Origin: Phocaeicola_A sp045545095
GTDB lineage: Bacteria > Bacteroidota > Bacteroidia > Bacteroidales > Bacteroidaceae
Assembly: GCA_045545095.1 (NCBI GenBank)
Contig: JAZQAG010000033.1
Coordinates: 1-64,000 of the forward strand
Direction: 5' to 3'
DNA length: 64,000 bases
The position numbers were made by a program, and so were the translations under genes. The notes under the pieces are model-generated. The model ran no database searches and had not been told where the DNA came from. It worked only from the letters and a program-made list of their open reading frames with translations. Positions within the stretch are counted from its first letter, which is position 1, and every line of letters begins with the position of its first letter. Of the stretch, positions 1 through 7,991 are shown piece after piece.

Positions 1-263
1 GACAATTCCTCCATTATTTCCTTACGGATTTTCTTTTTACTATCGCCTAATATCAATAATGCAATAATACCCCAAAAGGGAGATATTATCCAAAACATTA
101 AAATCCACCCAATTTGGCTACGTCCTCTTTTTCTGGCCATACTGGCAGGGAGAAAGAACCAAATCCAAAGCCATAAAATTAAAACAACAGCAATCGCAAT
201 AATCATTATTACGTCATTTTCTTGTACTCCTGCTGTGCTCGTCAAAAAGATGGTCGATAACAT
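1..263 (-). CDS. Small membrane protein, C-terminus cut by window edge
   Basis: Reading leftward from an ATG at 261-263 there is an open frame of about 87 codons with no stop before base 1. The translation has a short N-terminus, one strongly hydrophobic segment (roughly residues 19-39), a basic linker with Arg/Lys, a second hydrophobic segment (about 52-70) and then a charged Lys/Glu-rich tail. This is the pattern of a two-span inner-membrane protein with a cytoplasmic tail. The start lies 1 base beyond the stop position of the neighbouring secreted protein on the same strand, so the two are probably co-transcribed from the promoter at 869-900. I do not recognise a function. Confidence 0.6.
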   Translation of the reverse strand, partial: MLSTIFLTSTAGVQENDVIMIIAIAVVLILWLWIWFFLPASMARKRGRSQIGWILMFWIISPFWGIIALLILGDSKKKIRKEIMEEL

Positions 264-264
264 A

Positions 265-846
265 TTACAAATCATTTATAGCATGTGAGCGAATGGATTC
301 AGTGTTTATTTTGTCCGAATACTTAAGTGTAACAAAACAACCTATAGTTGATTGGTATGCTACAGATAGCTGAATATTTCCTTTAGGTGTAGTAAATATT
401 GAAAACCAAGAATATTCATCATTCCTCAATTTCAGTTTCTTTGCACTATCAGTGTCTGGTGTATATCCTTTAAACTTTTCTACGCATTCAGAAGGATCAC
501 CATATTTCTGAACTAACATAGATTTCAATTTGTTATAATCGTTTTCTACACCCCACCATTTTTCATTCGCTGGAAATATGACTCCTATAGAATTAACTAA
601 ATCTTTGAATTTTAAGGTTGAAACTACAATCGTACATTCTTTAAATCCAGCAAATTCTCCTTGAAGATTAGCAGTCTTATTTTCTTCACCGACATACTCA
701 AATCCTGCATTTTTCATTTTCTCCACATATTCACGTAATGTTCCATCGATAGGCACACCTTTAAATGTAAGATGTTCTGATTCATTTTGAGCAAATGAAA
801 TCAATGCACAAATAACCAAAAGTAAAGAAATAAATAATCTTTTCAT
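265..846 (-). CDS. Secreted hypothetical protein with signal peptide
   Basis: 193 residues. The N-terminus (MKRLFISLLLVICALISFAQ) is a clear Sec signal peptide with probable cleavage after Phe-Ala, so the mature protein is periplasmic or exported. The mature part contains a phrase of the type LTFKGVPIDGTLREYV, which I have met in uncharacterised secreted proteins of Bacteroides; no catalytic motif is visible. The gene is AT-rich compared with cysK downstream. A perfect Bacteroides-type promoter lies just upstream at 869-900. The following membrane protein gene is essentially contiguous, so the two products may work together at the envelope. Function unknown. Confidence 0.75.
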   Translation of the reverse strand: MKRLFISLLLVICALISFAQNESEHLTFKGVPIDGTLREYVEKMKNAGFEYVGEENKTANLQGEFAGFKECTIVVSTLKFKDLVNSIGVIFPANEKWWGVENDYNKLKSMLVQKYGDPSECVEKFKGYTPDTDSAKKLKLRNDEYSWFSIFTTPKGNIQLSVAYQSTIGCFVTLKYSDKINTESIRSHAINDL

Positions 847-868
847 GATAAAAATTTTTTGTTTGATT

Positions 869-900
869 GCAAAGTTATTGCATTTAAATGAAACGTCAAA
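869..900 (-). promoter_or_regulatory. Bacteroidales promoter for the secreted protein pair
   Basis: On the minus strand: -33 TTTG (900-897), 19 nt spacer, -7 TAACTTTGC (877-869). This matches the TTTG / TAnnTTTG consensus. The start codon follows about 22 nt after the -7 box. Confidence 0.75.
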
Positions 901-1289
901 GTTTAATTCTACTATTTTTGCAAATTAGTGAATTGCATGACCTTTCTATTCTTTCTAAACGAAAATAAAAGATGCTTTACCCCTAAAATCTTTATTAAAT
1001 ATATACCCTACAAAATCAATTCTCCCTTGTTTCTTTTGTTCACCCACTTATTTTGTATTATCCTTTGACGTTTTCCTTTGACATGTAGTAGGTGATTCAA
1101 AAACGTAAGAAAAACCATCGTTTAAGAATTACTCTTATTTATTCAAATCATGCCGATAACGGCAAAAAAGCGGTATTTGCGTCCGAAAATGGAATGAAAA
1201 CTTGCCGATAAAGAGTGTTGTATGATGGCAGATAAAAAAGAAAATGCAACAAATTGTATTCATTTGTCAGATATTAACAAGAAAAACTG
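901..1289. other. AT-rich intergenic stretch, no gene seen
   Basis: About 390 bases between two divergent promoters. A plus-strand -7-like TATTTTTGC lies at 913-921 but no good -33 or downstream frame goes with it. Two short TGCCGATAA motifs occur near 1150 and 1202. I see no RNA gene or terminator. Confidence 0.5.
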
Positions 1290-1298
1290 TACTTTTGC
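1290..1298 (+). promoter_or_regulatory. -7 element of the cysK promoter
   Basis: TACTTTTGC matches TAnnTTTGC exactly. A TTTG lies at 1263-1266, but its 23 nt spacer is longer than usual. The cysK ATG follows 35 nt downstream. Confidence 0.6.
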
Positions 1299-1332
1299 GC
1301 GTTGTTTACAAGAAAACAAGTTTTTTTGAAAC

Positions 1333-2259
1333 ATGAAGATTGCTAAAGACTTGACAGAGCTTGTAGGACAGACTCCTTTGGTGGAGTTGTCTGCTTACGG
1401 ACGGAAGCATGGATTGAAGGCCCGCATCGTGGCCAAGGTGGAGCAATGGAACCCCAGCGGAAGTGTGAAGGCACGCGCGGCACTGGCCATGATTGAAGCG
1501 GCCGAGCACGAAGGGATGCTGAAACCGAGAGGAACCATCATTGAACCTACGAGCGGAAACACAGGGATAGGATTAGCCATGGTGGCGGCCATCAAGGGTT
1601 ACCGCCTGATACTGACCATGCCTGAAACAATGAGCGTGGAGCGCCGGAACCTGCTACGGGCATACGGTGCAGAGCTGATTCTGACCGAAGGGGCTCTGGG
1701 GATGGCTGGAAGCATTGCGCGTGCCAAAGAGTTGAGACGCGAGATTGCGGGTAGTGTCATACTCCAACAATTCGAGAACGAAGCTAACCCTGCCGTTCAT
1801 GAACGGACAACGGGCGAAGAGATATGGAGCGATACGGACGGAGAGGTTGCCGCCTTTGTGGCCTGTGTAGGCACAGGAGGTACGGTGACGGGCACTGCAC
1901 GGGCACTGAAGCGGCATAATCCTACGGTACACATAGTGGCCGTAGAACCGGAGCTCTCTCCCCTATTACAAGGCGGAAAGGCTGCGCCACACAAGATTCA
2001 GGGCATAGGGGCTAACTTCATCCCGGAAATCTACGACCCTTCGGTGGTGGACGAGGTGATGGGGGTAAACGACAATGAGGCGTTCAGCGCTACCCGCGAA
2101 CTGGCCGTGACGGAGGGCTTGCTGGTAGGCATCAGTAGCGGAGCCGCCCTATGTGCCGCCCGCCGACTGGCCGAACGCCCGGAGTACGAAGGACGGATAA
2201 TCGTGGTACTCCTGCCCGATGGAGGAGAAAGGTATCTTTCGGCCGAAGGGCTGTTTTAA
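1333..2259 (+). CDS. cysK: Cysteine synthase (O-acetylserine sulfhydrylase)
   Basis: 308 residues, the usual CysK/CysM length. It is a PLP enzyme that makes cysteine from O-acetylserine and sulfide in the cytoplasm. Lys46 in the NPSGSVKAR motif is the expected Schiff-base lysine. The substrate loop TSGNTG follows at about residues 76-81, the phosphate-binding GTGGT loop at about 175-180, and the conserved Ser-Gly-Ala near residue 270 (GISSGAA). GSVKAR in place of the common GSVKDR is a minor departure. GC is clearly higher than in the preceding gene. Cysteine synthase versus the CysM-type or cystathionine beta-synthase-like relatives cannot be fully separated here, but the short length excludes a CBS domain. 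Confidence 0.93.
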   Translation: MKIAKDLTELVGQTPLVELSAYGRKHGLKARIVAKVEQWNPSGSVKARAALAMIEAAEHEGMLKPRGTIIEPTSGNTGIGLAMVAAIKGYRLILTMPETMSVERRNLLRAYGAELILTEGALGMAGSIARAKELRREIAGSVILQQFENEANPAVHERTTGEEIWSDTDGEVAAFVACVGTGGTVTGTARALKRHNPTVHIVAVEPELSPLLQGGKAAPHKIQGIGANFIPEIYDPSVVDEVMGVNDNEAFSATRELAVTEGLLVGISSGAALCAARRLAERPEYEGRIIVVLLPDGGERYLSAEGLF

Positions 2260-2308
2260 GAGTGTGTATTTGATAGAATAGTATTAATTAAAATAGAGAG
2301 AGAAGAAA

Positions 2309-3016
2309 ATGAAGAAAATGATGATGGCCGCATTGGCGGCTCTGATGCTTCCCGTTGCCACATGGGCACAGGAGGAAGAGAGTGAAAACGGATTGTATGC
2401 CGAATTGGAAGCCAACGTGGTGACCAACTACATCTGGCACGGACAGAACTTGGGCGGACTGAGTTTGCAACCATCGCTCACCGTGGGATGGAACGACTTG
2501 TACTTGAACGTATGGGGATCGGCCGGTATTGCTACTGATGACCATCGCGAGATTGATTTCTCATTGGGCTACGAGCTGGGCAACCTGTCGATAAATGTTA
2601 CCGACTACTGGTATCTTGGTGCGGGCGAATCGGACAAGTTTTTCAATTATGCCGCCCACTCGACCTATCACACACTGGAGGCTTCTGTAGGATATGACTT
2701 CGGATTCATGTCACTGGGATGGAGCACCTATTTCGGCGGATATGACTACAATGAAGAAGGCAAGCGCGAATATACTTCCTATATTCAGGCCGAGGTGCCC
2801 TTCACCATCGGTTCTTTCGAGGGTACGGCTTCGGTAGGCGCCACTCCTTGGGGAAGTGCGGTATATGAGGCAAACCGTTTCATGGTATGCGAAGCAGCCG
2901 TAGCACTGAGCAAGGAGATACAGATTACTCCGAACTTCGCAGTGACGGCTTCGGGTAAGGTGGCGGTGAATCCGGCTACGGAAGACGCTTTCTTCGTGTT
3001 CGGCCTTGGATTTTAA
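2309..3016 (+). CDS. Outer-membrane beta-barrel protein, TorF/Gcw_chp-like
   Basis: 235 residues with a signal peptide ending near Trp-Ala-Gln at about residue 21. The mature part alternates polar and hydrophobic residues, is rich in Tyr, Trp and Gly, and ends in a C-terminal Phe, all typical of a small outer-membrane beta-barrel. The early YIWHG segment followed by a repeat of the LNVWGSAG type resembles the TorF/Gcw_chp putative porin family. It starts 49 bases after cysK, possibly on the same transcript. Its stop overlaps the stop of the convergent methyltransferase by a few bases. Transport substrate unknown. Confidence 0.75.
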   Translation: MKKMMMAALAALMLPVATWAQEEESENGLYAELEANVVTNYIWHGQNLGGLSLQPSLTVGWNDLYLNVWGSAGIATDDHREIDFSLGYELGNLSINVTDYWYLGAGESDKFFNYAAHSTYHTLEASVGYDFGFMSLGWSTYFGGYDYNEEGKREYTSYIQAEVPFTIGSFEGTASVGATPWGSAVYEANRFMVCEAAVALSKEIQITPNFAVTASGKVAVNPATEDAFFVFGLGF

Positions 3017-3774
3017 TAACTCCTGCGTCGGAACTCAGCACAGATGATAGCTGTGGCGGTGGCCACATTGAGCGACTCGGAGGTCTCCACTCCGGCAGGA
3101 TAGTTGGGGATAAAAAGCCGTTCGTTGACACAAGAGGCCACTTCGGGCGAAATACCATTTCCCTCGTTTCCCATGACGATGATACCGTGGGGAGCGAGGG
3201 ATTTCTCATACAGATTCTCCCCATCGAGGAAGGTGCCGTAAAGAGGAATACCTTCTGTGCGGGCATTTGTCAACAAGGGGGCTATGGGGGCATAGTGCAG
3301 TTTTACCCGTGCCAAGGCTCCCATGGTGGCCTGTACAACCTTGGGATTATAGGCATCGGCCGTAGCTGGCGAACAGAATATGTGGTGTATGCCGAACCAA
3401 TCGGCCAGGCGGATAATGGTACCTAAGTTGCCTGGGTCCTGCACATCGTCGAGAGCCAGACACAACTCCTTGCCACCTACAGAGACGGGACAATCCTCTT
3501 CGGAAGACATGGCAAAAACGGCGAGCACCTCCTGAGGAGCCTTCAGGAAACTGGCACGGGTGAGTTCATCAGGAGTGACGGTCAATTTCTCATCGGCCCG
3601 GGCCATGGGATTCGCCACATGCCACTCCTCGGTGGCTACCAGCAGGCGGCAATGGTAATGGGGAAGCATATCGCCTACCACTTTAGGACCTTCGGCCACG
3701 AAGGCTTGCTCTTCTTTCCGGTTCTTTTTCAGCTCCAACGAGCGGATATATTTCTGTTTGGCTTTGCTCAACAT
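3013..3774 (-). CDS. TrmH/SpoU-family RNA 2'-O-methyltransferase
   Basis: 253 residues. It is predicted to transfer methyl from S-adenosylmethionine to the 2'-OH of a ribose in rRNA or tRNA. All three SPOUT knot motifs are visible: VQDPGNLGTIIR (motif 1, about residue 110), IVMGNEGNGIS (motif 2, about 195) and a final SESLNVATATAI motif (motif 3, about 230). A short N-terminal substrate-binding domain rich in Lys and Arg precedes the catalytic part. The exact RNA target cannot be read from sequence. It is divergent from tamL with a 69-base gap. Confidence 0.9.
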   Translation of the reverse strand: MLSKAKQKYIRSLELKKNRKEEQAFVAEGPKVVGDMLPHYHCRLLVATEEWHVANPMARADEKLTVTPDELTRASFLKAPQEVLAVFAMSSEEDCPVSVGGKELCLALDDVQDPGNLGTIIRLADWFGIHHIFCSPATADAYNPKVVQATMGALARVKLHYAPIAPLLTNARTEGIPLYGTFLDGENLYEKSLAPHGIIVMGNEGNGISPEVASCVNERLFIPNYPAGVETSESLNVATATAIICAEFRRRSY

Positions 3775-3838
3775 AGAATTTGACTTTCTTTTTCCAATAA
3801 AAACAGGGCAAAGCTACGGATATTTTTTTTATTTGGAG

Positions 3839-3847
3839 TATATTTGC
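3839..3847 (+). promoter_or_regulatory. -7 element of the tamL promoter
   Basis: TATATTTGC fits TAnnTTTGC exactly. It overlaps an in-frame TTG at 3844, so that codon cannot be the translation start. Confidence 0.6.
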
Positions 3848-3864
3848 AGAGATTTTCGTTGAAG

Positions 3865-6213
3865 ATGAGAAAATATCACAGATTCATACACTCTATCCGA
3901 CAAATGATGGTCGTGTCTCTGACAGGACTGCTTGTCTCGTGCGCTATGACCAAATATGTCCCTGACGGGAATTATATGTTGGACAAGGTGGGGATGGAGT
4001 GTGACAATGAGCGGGTGGATATGGCTACCTTATCCGCATATATCAGACAGAACCCGAATGCGAAATGGTTCAACCTGATGAGAGTTCCCCTCGGTATCTA
4101 TTCTCTCTCCGGACGGGATACAAGCGTATGGATAAACAGAACATTGCAGAAGATTGGTGAGGCTCCGGTGCTGTACGACCGGACACTGACCGACAGATCG
4201 AGTCAGGAGATAACGTTGGCTCTGCAAAACATGGGTTATCTGGGGGCATCGGTGAAAGTGGATGAGGAGTACCGCAAACAGAAGGTACGCCTGACTTATA
4301 AACTGGAAACTGGCGATGTCTATCGGGTGAAGAAACTCTCTTTCGATGTGAAGGATACGGCAATAGTACGGCACATGGATGAAATAGCTGACCGTTCGTT
4401 GCTGAAAGAGGGAATGGTGCTGAACATCAACAGGCTGGACGATGAGCGTGAACGTCTGACGGAATATTTGCAAAACAGAGGATATTATAAATTTACAAAG
4501 GATTTCATCACCTACACGGCCGATACGGTAAGCGGTAACCGTCAGGTGGACCTGACGATGCGCATCGGACAATATGGGACGGACGAAGGTGGAGAGACGG
4601 ATCATCCCATCTATCAAATCGGGAATGTGAGTGTCATCACTGAATTTGATATTGCAAATATCAACTCCGACAGGTTGAAAGCATTCAATCATACGGAATA
4701 TAAAGGTATGTCCTTTTACCACAAGGAATCTTTACCATTAAGGCCCCGTATATTTGCAGAAAACTGTTTTCTGGAAAAGGGAGCACCATACAGGGCTTTC
4801 CAATTACAGCGCACCTATGTATCGCTGGCCAGATTAGGGGCACTGAAGTATTCGAACATACACTTCGTGGAGCGTAAGAGCAACTTGGAACAACCCGGCG
4901 AAGACAAGAAATTGGATGTGTTTATCCTGACCGAACCTGCCAGTTTGCAAAGTTTCACAGCTGAATTGGAAGGTACCAATACGGCCGGAGACCTTGGGGC
5001 TGCCGTTTCCTTGACCTATCAGCACCGTAATCTGTTCAAAGGAAGCGAGACATTCTCATTCAAAGTGCGTGGCGCCTACGAAGCCATCAGTGGGCTACAA
5101 GGATATTCAACAGAGAATTATAAGGAATATGGTGTCGAGATGTCACTGAACTTCCCCCGATTCATGTTTCCTTTTCTTTCTCAGGATTTCAAACGAAGGA
5201 TTAGGGCTTCTTCAGAGGTCAGTGTCAGGTATAACACACAAGAACGGCCAGAATTCTCCAGACGAGTGGCTTCGGCTTCGTGGAGCTATCGATGGACCCA
5301 ACGCCAGCGTATCAACCACAAAATCGACTTGTTGGATGTGAACTATGTCTATATGCCCTCCATATCGCCCACCTTCCGTGATGAGTATCTGAACAATGTG
5401 GCGGCAAACTCTATCCTGAAATATAACTATGAGGACTTGTTCATTGCCAGAATAGGACATACCTACTCATACACTTCAGCCACTGGAGCAGGGGGAACTG
5501 TTGACAACAAGAGGACAAATTTCTCCATACGTACTAACATTGAATCGGCCGGTAACCTACTGAGACTGATATCCCATACTATATATGAACGCAAAACAGC
5601 CAATGGTCAATACGCATTAGGCAATATTGCATATGCCCAATATGTGAAAGGAGATATTGACTATACCCACCACTTTGTCATTGACTATAGAAACTCCATC
5701 GCCTTCCATTTCGGATTCGGAATAGCCTACCCCTATGGAAACTCAACGATTCTGCCTTTTGAAAAAAGATATTTCTCGGGAGGTGCGAACAGTGTGCGCG
5801 GATGGTCTGTCCGCTCATTGGGACCGGGCAGTTTCGTGGGAAATGACAAGCATATTGACTTCATCAACCAATCGGGTGACATGAAGATTGACCTCAGCCT
5901 CGAATATCGTACTTTCATGTTCTGGAAATTGAATGGAGCAGTCTTTGTTGATGCCGGTAACATCTGGACATTGCGCAAATACGACGAACAACCGGGCGGA
6001 CAATTCCGCTTCAATACTTTCCTAAAACAGATGGCGGTGGCTTATGGTATAGGTCTAAGATTGAATCTGGATTACTTCATTCTGCGATTTGATGGAGGTA
6101 TGAAGGCTATCAATCCGGCTTATCCTACAAGCAGTAAGGAGCACTACCCTATCCTGCACCCCAATTTTGACCGTGACTTCACTTTCCACTTTGCTGTAGG
6201 ATATCCATTCTAA
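3865..6213 (+). CDS. tamL: TamL-like lipidated BamA/TamA-family outer-membrane protein
   Basis: About 782 residues from the ATG at 3865, chosen because the longer frame begins inside the -7 box; an ATG at 3904 is an alternative. The N-terminus has a hydrophobic stretch ending in a lipobox (LLVSC), so the protein is probably lipidated, as reported for the Bacteroidota TamA variant TamL. POTRA-like segments follow (about residues 50-330), then a C-terminal beta-barrel ending in Phe. The barrel contains GGANSVRGW, the conserved VRG-type motif of Omp85 proteins. The expected role is insertion of outer-membrane proteins together with a TamB partner; no tamB lies in the window. The divergent neighbour is a SpoU methyltransferase. 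Confidence 0.85.
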   Translation: MRKYHRFIHSIRQMMVVSLTGLLVSCAMTKYVPDGNYMLDKVGMECDNERVDMATLSAYIRQNPNAKWFNLMRVPLGIYSLSGRDTSVWINRTLQKIGEAPVLYDRTLTDRSSQEITLALQNMGYLGASVKVDEEYRKQKVRLTYKLETGDVYRVKKLSFDVKDTAIVRHMDEIADRSLLKEGMVLNINRLDDERERLTEYLQNRGYYKFTKDFITYTADTVSGNRQVDLTMRIGQYGTDEGGETDHPIYQIGNVSVITEFDIANINSDRLKAFNHTEYKGMSFYHKESLPLRPRIFAENCFLEKGAPYRAFQLQRTYVSLARLGALKYSNIHFVERKSNLEQPGEDKKLDVFILTEPASLQSFTAELEGTNTAGDLGAAVSLTYQHRNLFKGSETFSFKVRGAYEAISGLQGYSTENYKEYGVEMSLNFPRFMFPFLSQDFKRRIRASSEVSVRYNTQERPEFSRRVASASWSYRWTQRQRINHKIDLLDVNYVYMPSISPTFRDEYLNNVAANSILKYNYEDLFIARIGHTYSYTSATGAGGTVDNKRTNFSIRTNIESAGNLLRLISHTIYERKTANGQYALGNIAYAQYVKGDIDYTHHFVIDYRNSIAFHFGFGIAYPYGNSTILPFEKRYFSGGANSVRGWSVRSLGPGSFVGNDKHIDFINQSGDMKIDLSLEYRTFMFWKLNGAVFVDAGNIWTLRKYDEQPGGQFRFNTFLKQMAVAYGIGLRLNLDYFILRFDGGMKAINPAYPTSSKEHYPILHPNFDRDFTFHFAVGYPF

Positions 6214-6237
6214 ATAAAAGGAATCACGTTTCAGCTC

Positions 6238-6663
6238 TCAACTCGGATGGCGTACGACCCAACCGGTATTGAATTCATTTATCAATACTATCATAAATGT
6301 ATCACAAGGGACAACATGGATAGTACCTTGCATCCAATTGACACGTATAAAGTTCTTGACTTCTATATCGACGTATGCACTGTTCTTGTCTGGATCAACA
6401 TCGTACTTCAAGACTTTAACCGTGGCTGAATCGATTTCTTTATGCAATTCCCTATCCATATCCCGGACATTATAAGCACGAAAATCCATAATACCATGGA
6501 TATCCGGATGGCAATACTCCTTGGCTTTTTTAATATTCAGGTTATAATAGTGGGTACCAAAAGCCGTTGCCACTTCGCTGATTTCATCTTTTATTTCTTC
6601 CTTACCACAGGACAAAACCATGAAAATAAAGAAAAGAGACAAGATTATACGATGTTTTCTCAT
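6238..6663 (-). CDS. Small lipoprotein, NTF2-like fold possible
   Basis: 141 residues. A lipoprotein signal peptide ends in MVLSC at about residue 19, so the product should be anchored to a membrane from the periplasmic side. The mature part begins with acidic and charged residues, contains helices with a Cys-His pair (EYCHPD), and ends in beta-strand-like stretches. This order resembles small NTF2-like DUF4878-type lipoproteins, which is only a suggestion. It converges with tamL, 24 bases apart. No function is known to me. Confidence 0.7.
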   Translation of the reverse strand: MRKHRIILSLFFIFMVLSCGKEEIKDEISEVATAFGTHYYNLNIKKAKEYCHPDIHGIMDFRAYNVRDMDRELHKEIDSATVKVLKYDVDPDKNSAYVDIEVKNFIRVNWMQGTIHVVPCDTFMIVLINEFNTGWVVRHPS

Positions 6664-6839
6664 TGTAATATTCCTCCTTCCAATAATCTGTAGATATATA
6701 TCTTTTCTCTATTAAACGCAAAAAAGTAGTTTTTGTTTACTGAAAAGAGAAAAAAACTCTTAAAATAGCAATATTTTATTCTTATACACCCCAAAATATA
6801 GTATCTTCGCTGAGAAATTGCAAATGATTGGACGGTTTT

Positions 6840-7643
6840 ATGAACTTGAAATTTATAAGTTTGGGAAGCGGAAGCAGCGGTAATTGCTTTTATATAGGCC
6901 GATCATCGTGTGGCATTTTGATTGATGCGGGCATAGGTATTCGCGCTATTCGCAAAGCTTTGCGTGAACGTGGAATCGCATTGGAGACCATCTTCGGTAT
7001 ATTCGTCACACATGACCATGCAGACCATATACGGGCTGTAGGTAATTTGAGTGAGGAATATCATATACCTGTATATACCACCAAATTGATTCATGACGGA
7101 ATGGATAGGAACTTTTGCATGACAAAGAAAGTGAACCCCATTAACCGGAAATATATCAATAAAGACGAATGTGTTGAGGTCTTCGGATTTCGGGTGACTC
7201 CTTTTGAAATACCACATGACGGAATGGATAATGTAGGTTACAGTATTGACATTATGGGGCATAATTTCTGCTTCATCACAGATATAGGGCACATCACCGA
7301 TAATGTCATCAAATATACTTCAATGGCAGAGTATCTGGTCTTCGAAGCAAACTATGACGAAGAGATGTTGGCTAACGGACCATATCCACTCCCTTTGCAG
7401 GAGAGAATCGCTGGTCCGAATGGACATCTGTCCAACAAAGATGCAGGCCGTTTTTTGGCCACCCACTTCCCTCCCCGTTTGCGCCATGTATGGCTATGCC
7501 ACCTGAGTAAAGAGAACAACAAGCCACATCTGGCATACTATACAGTGAAGAATGAATTGGAACTTGCAGGATATAATCCAACTACAGATTTCCAACTTTC
7601 AGCCCTTCCAAGGACTTCCCCATCTGAAATATTTGAACTCTAA
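6840..7643 (+). CDS. Metallo-beta-lactamase-fold hydrolase, WalJ/YycJ-like
   Basis: About 267 residues from ATG 6840 (starting MNLKFISLG); a TTG 12 bases upstream is in frame but less likely. The protein has the MBL-fold metal motif THDHADH near residue 60, further His residues (IPHDGMD near 130) and the conserved opening SLGSGSSGNC that marks the YycJ/WalJ exonuclease-like subgroup. Family members are cytoplasmic, two-metal hydrolases linked in other bacteria to DNA processing or cell-wall signalling. A weak -7-like TATCTTCGC lies at 6802-6810. The exact substrate is unknown. Confidence 0.85.
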   Translation: MNLKFISLGSGSSGNCFYIGRSSCGILIDAGIGIRAIRKALRERGIALETIFGIFVTHDHADHIRAVGNLSEEYHIPVYTTKLIHDGMDRNFCMTKKVNPINRKYINKDECVEVFGFRVTPFEIPHDGMDNVGYSIDIMGHNFCFITDIGHITDNVIKYTSMAEYLVFEANYDEEMLANGPYPLPLQERIAGPNGHLSNKDAGRFLATHFPPRLRHVWLCHLSKENNKPHLAYYTVKNELELAGYNPTTDFQLSALPRTSPSEIFEL

Positions 7644-7694
7644 GGGTGAAAATGGAAGATTATGAGTTCTTGGAGCAAACAATTTAATGAAATG

Positions 7695-7727
7695 TTTGGT
7701 CAATACAAATAAAAAGCGTACCTTTGC
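7695..7727 (+). promoter_or_regulatory. Promoter of tRNA-Lys
   Basis: -33 TTTG at 7695-7698, 20 nt spacer, -7 TACCTTTGC at 7719-7727. This is a textbook match, 24 nt upstream of the tRNA. Confidence 0.85.
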
Positions 7728-7751
7728 ACCATCAAAAACACAAACACATTT

Positions 7752-7824
7752 GCGTTCTTAGCTCAGTTGGTAGAGCAACTGACTCTTAATCAGTGGGTCC
7801 AGGGTTCGAATCCCTGAGAGCGTA
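7752..7824 (+). tRNA. tRNA-Lys, anticodon CTT
   Basis: 73 nt cloverleaf. The 7-bp acceptor stem (7752-7758 with 7817-7823) includes G-T wobbles at the first and fourth pairs. The D arm is GCTC/GAGC, the anticodon stem ACTGA/TCAGT with loop CTCTTAA, and the T arm CAGGG/CCCTG with loop TTCGAAT. The anticodon CTT is at 7785-7787, reading AAG. CCA is not encoded. It is followed at once by a terminator. Confidence 0.95.
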
Positions 7825-7827
7825 CGA

Positions 7828-7857
7828 AGGAGATTGATTTATCAGTCTCCTTTTTTT
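7828..7857 (+). terminator. Rho-independent terminator of tRNA-Lys
   Basis: An 11-bp stem (7828-7838 with 7841-7851, one G-T pair) with a very short loop is followed by a run of seven T. Confidence 0.9.
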
Positions 7858-7925
7858 ATTATCTGTATCCTATGAATCATTAAACGAATCAACCATTTTT
7901 TTTGTTTTGGCATCACTATAAAAGG

Positions 7926-7956
7926 ATGGCGGCCCTCCACACGGGAGAGCCGCCAT
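7926..7956 (-). terminator. Terminator after nifJ
   Basis: An 8-bp GC-rich stem ATGGCGGC/GCCGCCAT extends, after one mismatch, by CTCC/GGAG. On the minus strand it is followed by CCTTTT. It lies 36 bases beyond the nifJ stop. Confidence 0.75.
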
Positions 7957-7991
7957 TCATTTATTTAGAATCTAATCAAACAGTATATTGA